Below, piece by piece: positions 42,797-51,520 of a stretch of 64,000 nucleotides of DNA (its first letter is position 1; each line of letters opens with the position of its first letter). The position numbers and the translations under genes were made by a program. This stretch comes from Oricola nitratireducens (GTDB lineage: Bacteria; Pseudomonadota; Alphaproteobacteria; Rhizobiales; Rhizobiaceae): NCBI RefSeq assembly GCF_014904745.1, contig NZ_JACZCS010000008.1:1-64000 (forward strand). The letters are read 5' to 3'. The notes under the pieces are model-generated. The model searched no databases. It was not told the DNA's origin and was given only the letters and a program-made list of their open reading frames with translations.

Positions 42797-43453
42797 TCAG
42801 ACAGGATCAGCGGCGAGTTCGTCAGACAGGCGGATAACCGCCTGTTGTGCCGATTCCATGGCAGGATAGACGTCGAGCGCGCGCTCCCAGGCCTTGAGCG
42901 CGGCTTCCTTCTTGCCGGTCCGCTCCAGGATCGTCGCCATGCCGGCGAGCGCGCCGAAATGGCGGGGTTCCAGTTCCAGTGCCTTCTCGATATCGGTCAT
43001 CGCCTTGGCGAAATTGTCCATCGCGTAGTGAACCGTCGCGCGGCGGTTCCAGCCTTCGGCGAAATCCGGGGCGCGGGTTACGACCTGATCGAGGAAGTCG
43101 AGCGCGACGTTGTATTTCTTTTCCTCGAAGGCGGTGTTTGCCCAGCCCAGCATTAGATCGACCGTGGCGCTGCCCGAGCGGAACCACTCCGACCAGATGC
43201 TGTCGGCCAGCGTCCGGGCGTAGCGCGGATCGCGCGCCTTCTTCAGTTTGTCGAACAGATCGTCGAGCCGGGTCTTTTCCGGCGCGGCCGCCAGCGGCAC
43301 GTCGTCATAGACAGGCGGCGGCGCAACGAGGTTTTCCTCGGGGACGGGGAGCGGCTCCCCGGTGCCGGGCTCGTCAAATTCCTGCGCATGGCCGGCAGGC
43401 GCGCCAATGGCGAGAATCGCGGAGAGGGTCAGAAAGCGCAAAAACGTTCGCAT
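42797..43453 (-). CDS. Exported TPR-repeat protein
   Basis: 218 residues with a signal peptide (1-23, ending GHAQ), a Pro/Glu-rich stretch, then about three TPR units (VDLMLGWANTAFEEKKYNVA, AEGWNRRATVHYAMDNFAKA, PRHFGALAGMATILERTGKK). It is a probable periplasmic scaffold. ATG 43453 (MRTFLRFLTLS) was chosen because the signal peptide starts there. It lies 31 bases upstream of the hydrolase gene on the same strand, so the two are probably co-transcribed. Confidence 0.82.
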   Translation of the reverse strand: MRTFLRFLTLSAILAIGAPAGHAQEFDEPGTGEPLPVPEENLVAPPPVYDDVPLAAAPEKTRLDDLFDKLKKARDPRYARTLADSIWSEWFRSGSATVDLMLGWANTAFEEKKYNVALDFLDQVVTRAPDFAEGWNRRATVHYAMDNFAKAMTDIEKALELEPRHFGALAGMATILERTGKKEAALKAWERALDVYPAMESAQQAVIRLSDELAADPV

Positions 43454-43536
43454 GCGGACAAGGTATTGACCGCAACGCAAACGTCAAATGCAAAATCGTG
43501 TGATACGCCTGCGGCGCGCTCGCGCCGCGACAACAA

Positions 43537-43662
43537 TCAGCCCTGACGCGCCTTGAAGCGGGGGTTCTGCTTGTTGATGATGTAAACGCGACCCTTGCGG
43601 CGAACGAGCCGGTTGTTGCGGTTACGGGTCTTCAGCGCCTTGAGCGAGTTCTTGATCTTCAT
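43537..43662 (-). CDS. rpmJ: 50S ribosomal protein L36, zinc-free form
   Basis: 41 residues, [20 protein letters not shown] then [21 protein letters not shown]. It is the cysteine-free L36 variant common in alphaproteobacteria: the zinc-ribbon Cys/His ligands are absent. It is monocistronic, downstream of purK on the same strand. Confidence 0.95.
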   Translation of the reverse strand: MKIKNSLKALKTRNRNNRLVRRKGRVYIINKQNPRFKARQG

Positions 43663-43760
43663 TTTATCGCCTATGGTGGCCCGTCCGGGCTCAAATAAAA
43701 ACGCGCCTTCAGGCGCGCAAATCCAGTGGGGCGGTGGATAACCGTAAATTCGCCCCGATG

Positions 43761-44843
43761 TCAACCGATCCGGGGGCGAATGCGCGTGAAATGGCCCATT
43801 TTGCGGCCCGGGCGGCTTTCGGACTTGCCGTAGTCGTGGACGAGCACGTCCGCCTCGCCGGCCAGCACGGTAATGCGGGCGATGTCGTCTCCGATCAGGT
43901 TTTCCATTACGCAATCGCTGTGACGGGCACCGTCGCCGAGTGACCAGCCCGCAATCGCACGGACATGCTGCTCGAACTGCGAAACCGTGCAGGCCGCTTC
44001 CGTCCAGTGGCCGGAATTGTGGACGCGCGGGGCGAATTCGTTGGCGCGCAGGCTGCCGTCGTCCATGACGAAAAATTCCAGGCCGAGTGTCCCGACATAG
44101 GAAAGCGCACCGGCGAGCTTCGCTGCCGCGTCCTTCGCGGCGCTGCCGACGGATGCGGTCATTCCGCATGGAACGGTCGAGGTGGCGAGAATGCCGTTCT
44201 CGTGCACGTTGCGGGGCGGATCGAAACAGACGACGGTTCCATCCACGGCCCGCGTGGCGATCACCGAGATCTCAGCCACGAAGGGCGCGAATTCCTCCAG
44301 AATGGCTGGCACGTTGCCGAGCTCGTTCAGCGCCTCTTCCGGCGAGGGGTCGGTGGCGTCGCCGCGAAAGCGGACCTGACCCTTGCCGTCATAGCCGAAG
44401 CGCCTCGTCTTCAGGATACCGCGTCCGCCGAACTCGGCGAGTGCATCGGCGAGGCTCGCGGCGTCCGCGATATCGCGAAACGCCACGGTGCGGATGCCGT
44501 TGTCGTTGAGAAAGCGCTTTTCGACGAGCCGGTCCTGGGCGATTTCGAGCGCCAGCGCGCCGGGGCGGAGAAGGCCGGCTTCCTGCAGCGGGCGCACCGC
44601 ATCGGACGCGATGTTTTCGAATTCGTAGGTGACGACATCGCAGCGCGCCGCCAGATCGGCAAGCGCAGCGGCATCGTCGTAGGCGGCAACGATCTGTTCG
44701 TTGCAGAGCTGGGCCGCCGGGCAGTCCCGCTGCGGTTCGAGGACGCAGGTGCGAAACCCGAGGCGGGCAGCGGCCATGGCGAGCATGCGGCCGAGCTGGC
44801 CGCCGCCGATAATGCCGATCGTCGCGCCGCGATCGAGGCTCAT
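43761..44843 (-). CDS. purK: 5-(carboxyamino)imidazole ribonucleotide synthase
   Basis: 360 residues, ATP-grasp fold. [20 protein letters not shown] starts the pre-ATP-grasp domain; [12 protein letters not shown] binds [30 protein letters not shown] and ASQFEQH-like ([14 protein letters not shown]) motifs follow. It carboxylates AIR using ATP and bicarbonate. ATG 44843 overlaps the purE stop (ATGA), so translation is coupled. Confidence 0.96.
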   Translation of the reverse strand: MSLDRGATIGIIGGGQLGRMLAMAAARLGFRTCVLEPQRDCPAAQLCNEQIVAAYDDAAALADLAARCDVVTYEFENIASDAVRPLQEAGLLRPGALALEIAQDRLVEKRFLNDNGIRTVAFRDIADAASLADALAEFGGRGILKTRRFGYDGKGQVRFRGDATDPSPEEALNELGNVPAILEEFAPFVAEISVIATRAVDGTVVCFDPPRNVHENGILATSTVPCGMTASVGSAAKDAAAKLAGALSYVGTLGLEFFVMDDGSLRANEFAPRVHNSGHWTEAACTVSQFEQHVRAIAGWSLGDGARHSDCVMENLIGDDIARITVLAGEADVLVHDYGKSESRPGRKMGHFTRIRPRIG

Positions 44844-45331
44844 TGCGCGTCGTCCGACGGCCGGTCGGCGACAGCCGCCGTGCGAGCCGCGCGCCATTCG
44901 TCCAGACGTTTTGCGAGCACCTCGTCGCCAAGCGCGAGGATGGCGGCCGCCATCAGTCCGGCATTGGTCGCGCCGGCATTGCCGATGGCAAGTGTGCCGA
45001 CCGGGATGCCGGCCGGCATCTGGACGATGGAGAGGAGCGAATCCTCGCCGGACAGCGCCTTCGACTGGACCGGAACGCCGAGAACGGGCAGCGGGGTGAG
45101 CGCCGCGGTCATGCCCGGCAGATGTGCCGCGCCGCCGGCGCCGGCGATGATGACCTGGAAGCCCTCCGCCTTCGCTGACTTCGCGAATTCATACATGCGG
45201 TCGGGGGTGCGGTGCGCGGAGACGATTCGCGCCTCGTGCGAAACGCCGAGCTCGTCGAGGATCCCGGCGGCGTGGCGCATGGTCGGCCAATCGGACTGGC
45301 TGCCCATGATGATGGCGACTTTTGCAGGCAT
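44840..45331 (-). CDS. purE: 5-(carboxyamino)imidazole ribonucleotide mutase
   Basis: 163 residues. Class I PurE motifs: [62 protein letters not shown] and [10 protein letters not shown]. It converts N5-CAIR to CAIR in purine synthesis, directly after PurK, whose gene it overlaps by 4 bases. Confidence 0.97.
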   Translation of the reverse strand: MPAKVAIIMGSQSDWPTMRHAAGILDELGVSHEARIVSAHRTPDRMYEFAKSAKAEGFQVIIAGAGGAAHLPGMTAALTPLPVLGVPVQSKALSGEDSLLSIVQMPAGIPVGTLAIGNAGATNAGLMAAAILALGDEVLAKRLDEWRAARTAAVADRPSDDAQ

Positions 45332-45367
45332 GGCGGTGTTCCGGTGTCGGTATCTGTGGCGGGGCGT

Positions 45368-45571
45368 TCAGGCGATGATGTCGGGGATGATCTGGTCTTC
45401 CAGCTTCTGCAGCGTGTCCTTGATCGCCAGTTTCTTTTTCTTCATGCGCTGGATCTGCATCACGTTGCAGCCGACGGTGATCATGGCGTCGATGGCTGTA
45501 TCGTAGTCGGCGTGCTCCTGCTTGAGCCGCGCATAGGCAAGCCGCAAATCGGCCTGGTCCTGGTCAGACAT
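45368..45571 (-). CDS. DUF465 (YdcH-type) small protein
   Basis: 67 residues forming two helices, with the basic IQRMKKKKLAIKDTLQKLED core of DUF465. The function of the family is unknown. It is 36 bases upstream of purE on the same strand, and divergent from a second DUF465 gene 184 bases away. Confidence 0.85.
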   Translation of the reverse strand: MSDQDQADLRLAYARLKQEHADYDTAIDAMITVGCNVMQIQRMKKKKLAIKDTLQKLEDQIIPDIIA

Positions 45572-45755
45572 GCCCTGTCCTTTTTGTTTTCGTTCGGCCT
45601 TTTCAAGGGGCGGTTCGCGAAGGTCGCAATTGCTATCCTCTTTGCAACAATTCTCTACCTATTTCCACACCTGCGTATTCGACAGAAAGCGCATTTCGTG
45701 CGACCATATCAAGTCCGGCCGGGATTGGCCGAACAAACTGGAAGGAGGCATACTC

Positions 45756-45932
45756 ATGTCGGTGGAAGCTCACCTTGAATCCCTTTTGCGCAAACATGGT
45801 GTTCTGGAAACGGAAATCTCCCAAATCATGTCGCGACCTGTGCCCGATCAAGCCGAGCTGACGCAATTGAAGCGTGAGAAGTTACGCCTGAAAGAGGAAA
45901 TCGAACGCCTCCGCTCCGAGACGCGGCACTGA
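45756..45932 (+). CDS. DUF465 (YdcH-type) small protein, second copy
   Basis: 58 residues: MSVEAHLESLLRKHGVLETE, then a Pro-turn and LKREKLRLKEEIERL, the usual two-helix hairpin of YdcH proteins. The start at 45756 is set by a strong AAGGAGG 7 bases upstream; the ORF continues open to 45570 but without a ribosome site. Two diverged DUF465 genes flank a common promoter region. Confidence 0.9.
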   Translation: MSVEAHLESLLRKHGVLETEISQIMSRPVPDQAELTQLKREKLRLKEEIERLRSETRH

Positions 45933-45954
45933 AGCGTTCAAAAGGACCGGCGCA

Positions 45955-46221
45955 TCAGCCGCCGGTCCAGAACTGATCCAGCCAGAGGGTAAGCGGCATG
46001 AATGCCGCTTCGTTGAGAGAATATATCCGTCGCGTCCCCTCGGTCTTAACCGAGACAAGATTTGCGTCGAGAAGTATCTTCATGTGCTGGGATACGGCAG
46101 GCCGCGAGACCGGGAGATTCTCGGCAAGATCGCCGACCGTTCGAGAGCTCCGGCGCAATTCCTCGAGGATGAAGCGCCGATGCGGGTCCGCGATCGCAAA
46201 AAATGAGTCTCCGATGCTCAT
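45955..46221 (-). CDS. ArsR-family winged-helix repressor without cysteines
   Basis: 88 residues, a minimal ArsR fold: FAIADPHRRFILEELRRSSR, recognition helix SRPAVSQHMKILLDANLVSV, wing EGTRRIYSLNE. The protein has no Cys at all, so it cannot sense metals or persulfides through thiols as many ArsR proteins do. It follows a TauE exporter by 31 bases on the same strand and may control it; inducer unknown. Confidence 0.88.
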   Translation of the reverse strand: MSIGDSFFAIADPHRRFILEELRRSSRTVGDLAENLPVSRPAVSQHMKILLDANLVSVKTEGTRRIYSLNEAAFMPLTLWLDQFWTGG

Positions 46222-46252
46222 TTACTATGCGTAAAATCGCGCTTACGCGCCG

Positions 46253-47023
46253 TCAAGCGGCAAAACTGATTATTCCGTCGTATACAAGCTTCAATCCAAC
46301 CAGAAATACCATCGTATACATGAATGGATAAAATATCGTCCTGTTCATGCGCCTGACCACCCATGCGCCGGCAATCGTGGCGATCGGCGCGATCGGCATG
46401 AGCACCAGTGATGTCGACAGATTCGCGGCGTCAAACTGGCCGAGCGCGAAATAGGGCACCAGCTTGATCGCGTTCACGACCGCGAAGAAAATCACCGACG
46501 TGCCGACATAGAGTTTCGGGTCCTGGCCGAGTGGCAGGGTGTAGACCTGATAAGGCGGGCCGCCGGCATGGGAAACGAAGCTTGTGAAGCCGGCAAGCGT
46601 GCCCCAGAAGCTGCCCTTTGCCACATTGTGCGGTTTCGGTTCTTCCGGCGCGGTGCGCAGACGCTGCCGGACATAGTCGGCGGCGAACAGCAGCGCGATG
46701 ACGCCGACGAGCAGGCGGACCTGCGGCACGGTCACCCAGGCGGCGGTGAACCAGCCGATCCCGATTCCCAAAATGCCGGCGGGCAGCATGATCTTCAGCG
46801 TGCGCAGGTCGTAATTGCCGCGCCATGTCCAAAGGCTGACTATGTCCATGACGATCAGGATCGGCAGCATGATCGCGGCCGCTTTGACGGGCGAGGTAAC
46901 AAGGGCCATCATCGGCACGCCGATCAAGGCCATGGCGCCGCCAAGCCCGCCCTTCGACAGGCCGACGAAAATGACCGCGGGAATGGCGGCCAGATAAAAC
47001 AGGGGATCGGAAATGAAAATCAT
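46253..47023 (-). CDS. TauE/SafE-family (sulfite/organosulfonate) exporter
   Basis: 256 residues with about eight hydrophobic helices. VGLSKGGLGGAMALIGVPMM and GFTSFVSHAGGPPYQVYTLP are the paired repeats of TauE/SafE proteins. It probably exports a small sulfur anion; specificity cannot be read from sequence. ATG 47023 (MIFISDPLFYL) is preferred over an upstream start giving a charged leader. It is the first gene of a two-gene unit with the ArsR gene. Confidence 0.88.
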   Translation of the reverse strand: MIFISDPLFYLAAIPAVIFVGLSKGGLGGAMALIGVPMMALVTSPVKAAAIMLPILIVMDIVSLWTWRGNYDLRTLKIMLPAGILGIGIGWFTAAWVTVPQVRLLVGVIALLFAADYVRQRLRTAPEEPKPHNVAKGSFWGTLAGFTSFVSHAGGPPYQVYTLPLGQDPKLYVGTSVIFFAVVNAIKLVPYFALGQFDAANLSTSLVLMPIAPIATIAGAWVVRRMNRTIFYPFMYTMVFLVGLKLVYDGIISFAA

Positions 47024-47166
47024 GCGGGATCCGGGTTTCGGAAGGCGTTCTCGCTCATGCACAGCGAAAGTCAACGAGGGAATGCAGGCATCGGGCGGGC
47101 GGGGTTGTCGTAAAACCGTCGTTTTTACAGTTGAAGCGCGGACGCCGTAACCATAGTAAGCCGGTC

Positions 47167-47823
47167 ATGACACATTCCATAACAAATCGTTGCAGGCTCG
47201 TCCTGATTGCCCCGGACGGATCGTCCGGGCCCGAATTCGCCGCCCGGCTCGAGGCGGCGCTGACCGGCGGCGATGTCGCATCGGTGATCCTTCCCGCCTA
47301 CGGAATGGACGCGTCGTCTTACCAAAGGCATCTGGAGGCGTGCATTCCGGTCGTCCAGGCACACGGCGCCGCGGCGATCGCGGTCAACGACACGCAGGCA
47401 TTCGGCCGGTCCGGCGCCGACGGACTACACGTCGATACCGGCGTCGAGGCCCTCGCCGAGGCAGTGGAGAAATCGCGCGGCCAGCAAATCGTGGGAACCG
47501 GCGGGGCCGAGACGCGCCACCGGGCACTGGATCTCGGCGAAGTGCGGCCGGACTACATGTTTTTCGGCCGGTTCGGCCAGGACACGCATCCGGGACCTCA
47601 TCGCAAGAACCTGGCACTGGCCGAATGGTGGGCCAGCATGATCGAGATTCCCTGCATCGTGATGGGCGGTGCGTCGCTTGCCACACTCGGGGAGGCGGCC
47701 GCGACCGACGCGGAGTTCGTCGCGCTTTCGCGCGCGGTCTTCGGTGAAGGCATCGATCCCGCCGCGGCGGTCACGCAGGCAAACGAAATCCTCGAAGATT
47801 ACGCGTTTTCGGGAAAAGGATGA
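47167..47823 (+). CDS. Thiamine-phosphate-synthase-like (ThiE/TenI fold) protein
   Basis: 218 residues, TIM barrel of the ThiE type: AIAVNDTQAFGRSGADGLHV, YMFFGRFGQDTHPG, IPCIVMGGASLATLGEA and AEFVALSRAVF follow the family order. The classical VNDR and GVHLGQ motifs read VNDT and GLHVDTG, so it may not make thiamine phosphate; a diverged paralogue is likely. Its stop overlaps the start of the next gene (ATGA). Confidence 0.75.
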   Translation: MTHSITNRCRLVLIAPDGSSGPEFAARLEAALTGGDVASVILPAYGMDASSYQRHLEACIPVVQAHGAAAIAVNDTQAFGRSGADGLHVDTGVEALAEAVEKSRGQQIVGTGGAETRHRALDLGEVRPDYMFFGRFGQDTHPGPHRKNLALAEWWASMIEIPCIVMGGASLATLGEAAATDAEFVALSRAVFGEGIDPAAAVTQANEILEDYAFSGKG

Positions 47824-48863
47824 CGGCCGGCCGGACATACCGCGCCGGGACGGTTGTGTCGGCGGCGCTCGCGGCGATGCTGGTATGCGCTCCCGCGACG
47901 GGTATTGCCGCGCAAATGCCGGCGGATGCGGGCACCGCTGCCGGCGAAGCGTCGAATACGACCGGCGCACGCCCCGCGACGGACAACGGGCCCGTTCCGG
48001 ATGAAACCAGCGTCGCGCCATCGCGGTTCGGGGAACGGCCGCCGGACGAGGCCTTCGGCGCCTATCAGCGCGGGCTCTACCTGACGGCGCGCAATCTCGC
48101 GCTGCCGCGCGCCGAAAAGGGCGACGCGGCGGCGCAGACCCTTCTTGCCGAGATCTATGCCCGCGGTCTCGGCGTGCCGCGCGACCGGAGCAAGGCCGCG
48201 GACTGGTACATGAAGGCGGCGAAACAGGGCGTGCCGGAAGCGCAGCTGCAATATGCGCTGATCCTTTTGCAGGGCAAACCGGACGAGGCGCAAAAGGAAC
48301 AGGCGCGCAGCCTGATGAAGGCGGCCGCCGATGCCGGCAACGGCAATGCCGAGTTCAATTACGCGCAACTGCTGATCGACGAGCGGCCGGGCAGCCAGAA
48401 CATCAAGGAAGCCTATCCCTATTTCCTGAGCGCGGCGCAAAAGGGCATCGCCGACGCGCAATATGCCGTCAGCCAGTATCTCGCCAACGGGACCGGTGGC
48501 ATCACCCAGGACTATGCCGAAGCGCGCAAGTGGCTGACGAAGGCGGCGCGCCAGAACTACGACACGGCGCAGTTCGAACTCGGCAACTGGTACCTGCATG
48601 GCGTCGGCGGGAAACGTGACCTCGAAAAGGCGTTCGCCTGGACGCTGCGCGCCGCCAGGGCCGGCAATGTCGCGGCACAGGCAGGTGTCGCCAAGCTCTA
48701 CTGGGGCGCGCTCGGCACGGACCCCAACGAGGCGGAAGCGGCGGCCTGGTATATCGTCGCGCGGCGCGCGGGCCTGCGCGACCGGGCGCTGGACGATTTC
48801 TGGGAAGGGCTGACCCAGGAGGAACAGCGGGCCGCCCTCGACCGGGCCAACCAGCTGCGCTGA
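47820..48863 (+). CDS. Exported Sel1-repeat (TPR-like) protein
   Basis: 347 residues. A signal peptide (about 1-31) and a low-complexity stretch to about 75 precede six or so Sel1 repeats (AAQTLLAEIYARGLGVPRD, AEARKWLTKAARQNYDTAQF, AQAGVAKLYWGALGTDPNEA). It is a periplasmic adaptor of the kind that organises envelope or signalling complexes. It is translationally coupled to the ThiE-like gene by an ATGA overlap, an unexplained pairing. Confidence 0.88.
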   Translation: MTAGRTYRAGTVVSAALAAMLVCAPATGIAAQMPADAGTAAGEASNTTGARPATDNGPVPDETSVAPSRFGERPPDEAFGAYQRGLYLTARNLALPRAEKGDAAAQTLLAEIYARGLGVPRDRSKAADWYMKAAKQGVPEAQLQYALILLQGKPDEAQKEQARSLMKAAADAGNGNAEFNYAQLLIDERPGSQNIKEAYPYFLSAAQKGIADAQYAVSQYLANGTGGITQDYAEARKWLTKAARQNYDTAQFELGNWYLHGVGGKRDLEKAFAWTLRAARAGNVAAQAGVAKLYWGALGTDPNEAEAAAWYIVARRAGLRDRALDDFWEGLTQEEQRAALDRANQLR

Positions 48864-48940
48864 AACGGCCGGGATCGCGCGTTCCCGCGCGTGCCGCTTG
48901 AAAGATCGACGCAATTGTGGTCTTGAACCGCCCAATCTCA

Positions 48941-48960
48941 GGCCCGTCTGGTTTCGGGCC
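48941..48960 (+). promoter_or_regulatory. Hairpin in the efp leader
   Basis: GGCCCG-TCTGGTTT-CGGGCC forms a 6-bp GC stem 18 bases before the efp start codon, leaving no obvious Shine-Dalgarno free outside it. It may modulate efp translation or be a residual terminator of the upstream operon; no T tract follows. Confidence 0.45.
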
Positions 48961-48978
48961 CAAAATCGGTGAACTCAG

Positions 48979-49542
48979 ATGAAAATCAACGGTAACGAAA
49001 TCAGGCCGGGCAATGTGGTCGAGCACAATGGCGGTCTTTGGGTCGCGGTGAAGTGCAATGCGGTGAAGCCGGGCAAGGGCGGCGCCTTCAATCAGGTGGA
49101 ACTGAAGAACCTGATCGACGGCACGAAGCTGAACGAACGCTTCCGCGCCAGTGAAACCGTCGAGCGCGTCCGCCTCGAACAAAAGGACTTCCAGTTCCTC
49201 TACGAGCAGGACAATGCTCTGGTGTTCATGGATACGGAAACCTACGAGCAGCTGGAACTGCAAAAGGAATTCGTCGGCGACCGCGCCGCGTTCCTGCAGG
49301 ACGGCATGATGGTGACCGTGGAAATGCACGAGGAACGGCCGATCGGCATCAAGCTGCCCGACCAGGTCGTGCTCGAAATCGCGGAAGCCGATCCGGTGGT
49401 CAAGGGCCAGACGGCGGCGTCGTCCTACAAGCCGGCCGTGCTCGAAAACGGCGTGCGCATCCTGGTGCCGCCCTTCATCGCGTCCGGCGAAAAGGTCCTC
49501 GTCGATACCAACGAAATCGCCTATCTGCGCCGCGCCGACTGA
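48979..49542 (+). CDS. efp: Elongation factor P
   Basis: 187 residues covering three beta-barrel domains. The tip loop [11 protein letters not shown] carries the modifiable Lys33 (PGKG type, as in EpmA-modified or unmodified EF-P). It relieves ribosome stalling at polyproline, relevant to several proline-rich proteins in this window. Ends [13 protein letters not shown]. No genes for its modification are nearby. Confidence 0.96.
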   Translation: MKINGNEIRPGNVVEHNGGLWVAVKCNAVKPGKGGAFNQVELKNLIDGTKLNERFRASETVERVRLEQKDFQFLYEQDNALVFMDTETYEQLELQKEFVGDRAAFLQDGMMVTVEMHEERPIGIKLPDQVVLEIAEADPVVKGQTAASSYKPAVLENGVRILVPPFIASGEKVLVDTNEIAYLRRAD

Positions 49543-49581
49543 CCGGCGGCGTTACCCGGAAAAGCAGAGGAAAGACAATCA

Positions 49582-50382
49582 ATGGCGCGCTCCGCACTCA
49601 TGAACGTGATGGTCCAGGCCGTTATGAAGGCCGGCCGTGGCCTGTCGCGCGATTTCGGCGAGGTGCAGAACCTGCAGGTCTCGGTCAAGGGGCCGGGCGA
49701 CTTCGTCAGCCAGGCGGACATGCGCGCCGAGCAGACGCTGCGGGCGGAACTGGAACGCGCCCGCCCGGATTACGGCTTCCTGATGGAAGAAAGCGGCGAG
49801 GTGGCCGGCAAGGACGCCCAGCACCGCTGGATCATCGACCCGCTCGACGGAACGACGAATTTCCTGCACGGCTTTCCGCATTTCGCGGTCTCGCTGGCGC
49901 TGGAACGGCAGGGCCAGCTTGTCGCCGGCGTCATCTTCAATCCGGCGACGGACGAGCTCTACACCGCCGAAAAGGGTGGCGGCGCGTTTCTCAATGACCG
50001 CCGCTTGCGCGTGGCCGCGCGCAAGAGCCTGTCGGACAGCATTGTCGGCTGCGGCATCCCGCATCTCGGCCGTGGCGACCATGGCCGTTTCCTTGTGCAG
50101 TTGCGCAATGTGATGTCCGATTCCGTCGGCATCAGGCGTACCGGCGCGGCGGCGCTCGACCTTGCCTATGTCGCCGCCGGACGCCTCGATGGTTTCTGGG
50201 AGGAAGCGCTTTCGCCCTGGGACATGGCCGCCGGGATCGTTCTTATCCGCGAGGCGGGCGGCTTCGTTACGGATTTGGCCGGCGGCACCGACATGTTCGG
50301 GCGCGGCGACATAGTCGCCGGCAACGAGGCGATCCAGAAGGCGCTGATTTCGACGATCAGCAAGCCGCTGGCAAAAAGCTGA
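49582..50382 (+). CDS. suhB: Inositol-1-monophosphatase
   Basis: 266 residues, complete IMPase: DFVSQADMRAEQTLR, EESGEV, metal motif WIIDPLDGTTNFLHG, and SPWDMAAGIVLIREAGG (WDxxAG). It dephosphorylates myo-inositol phosphate; in several bacteria SuhB also assists ribosome maturation through NusA. It is 39 bases after efp with an AGAGGAAAG site, so it may be in the efp operon. The left-edge HisN is a paralogue. Confidence 0.94.
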   Translation: MARSALMNVMVQAVMKAGRGLSRDFGEVQNLQVSVKGPGDFVSQADMRAEQTLRAELERARPDYGFLMEESGEVAGKDAQHRWIIDPLDGTTNFLHGFPHFAVSLALERQGQLVAGVIFNPATDELYTAEKGGGAFLNDRRLRVAARKSLSDSIVGCGIPHLGRGDHGRFLVQLRNVMSDSVGIRRTGAAALDLAYVAAGRLDGFWEEALSPWDMAAGIVLIREAGGFVTDLAGGTDMFGRGDIVAGNEAIQKALISTISKPLAKS

Positions 50383-50483
50383 GCACGCGGCGCCGAAGCG
50401 TCGATCGGTTCTTTTATTTCTGCCATGTTTTTCGCTAAGGTCGCCGCATCCGAAAGGACAATCGCGGGCAAAGGAAATACGGA

Positions 50484-51518
50484 ATGACGATGGGCGAAAC
50501 TGAACAGACGAGCGCGCCGACGCCGGCGCATGGCCGTTTCGATCCCTACCGCCTTTCGAATCCGCAGGTCTTCCTCCTTTCGATGATCATCTTCCTGGTC
50601 ATCGTCGGTTTCGTGGCGGCGATCCTCTATCGCCAGGTCTCGACGGCCTTCGTGACGAATCCCGGTCTGAACGGGCTCATCCTCGGCGTTCTCGCCGTCG
50701 GGATCATCCTGGTGTTCCTGCAGGTGATCGGACTTTTCCGCGAAGTGCGCTGGGTCAACACGTTCCGCTCCGGCGACACGCTGATGGCGGCGCGGCGCGA
50801 GCCGGTGCTGCTGGCGCCGATGCGCTCGCTTTTATCCCGCCAGCAGGCGGTGACGCTGTCGACGCTGTCGACGCGCTCGATCCTCGATTCGATCGCGACA
50901 CGGCTCGACGAGTCACGCGATACCTCGCGCTACCTGATCGGCCTTCTCGTCTTCCTTGGCCTTCTCGGCACCTTCTGGGGCCTGTTGCAGACCATCGGCT
51001 CGATCGGCTCGACGATCCAGTCGCTGGAACCGGGATCGGGCGACGTCAACGACATCCTCGAGACGCTGAAAGCCGGGTTGAGCTCGCCGCTGGACGGCAT
51101 GGGCACGGCGTTTTCGTCGTCTCTCTTCGGGCTTTCCGGATCACTGGTGCTCGGTTTCCTCGACCTGCAGGCCGGCCGCGCGCAGAACCGTTTCTACACC
51201 GAACTGGAAAACTGGCTCGCGTCAGTGACAGATCCCAATTCCGGCCTGGCGCAAGTGGCGGCGGGCGGCGACGGACAGGACATGAAGACCGTCGCCGAGG
51301 CGCTGAAAACCATGCAGGGCGGCACCGGCGGCAGCCAGCGGGCGACTGCGGCGATGGCCAATCTCGCCGAGGGAATCCAGGGGCTGGTGCGCAACATGCG
51401 CTCCGAGCAGCAGATGATGCGTGACTGGGTCGAATCCCAGGCCGAAGAACAGAAAGCCATGCGCAAGACCCTCGACAAGCTCACCGCTTCGATCGAGAAG
51501 AACGACAGGAGCAAATAG
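50484..51518 (+). CDS. MotA/TolQ/ExbB-like inner membrane channel protein
   Basis: 344 residues. Helices at about 30-50 and 65-85 are followed by a cytoplasmic segment and two more helices at about 150-175 and 210-230 (LIGLLVFLGLLGTFWGLLQT and PLDGMGTAFSSSLFGLSGSL), the MotA/ExbB proton-channel signature. A Met/Gln-rich C-terminal helix follows. It pairs with the MotB-like gene 2 bases downstream and is far from flagellar genes. The likely role is a proton-driven envelope motor of unknown output. Confidence 0.85.
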   Translation: MTMGETEQTSAPTPAHGRFDPYRLSNPQVFLLSMIIFLVIVGFVAAILYRQVSTAFVTNPGLNGLILGVLAVGIILVFLQVIGLFREVRWVNTFRSGDTLMAARREPVLLAPMRSLLSRQQAVTLSTLSTRSILDSIATRLDESRDTSRYLIGLLVFLGLLGTFWGLLQTIGSIGSTIQSLEPGSGDVNDILETLKAGLSSPLDGMGTAFSSSLFGLSGSLVLGFLDLQAGRAQNRFYTELENWLASVTDPNSGLAQVAAGGDGQDMKTVAEALKTMQGGTGGSQRATAAMANLAEGIQGLVRNMRSEQQMMRDWVESQAEEQKAMRKTLDKLTASIEKNDRSK

Positions 51519-51520
51519 CG

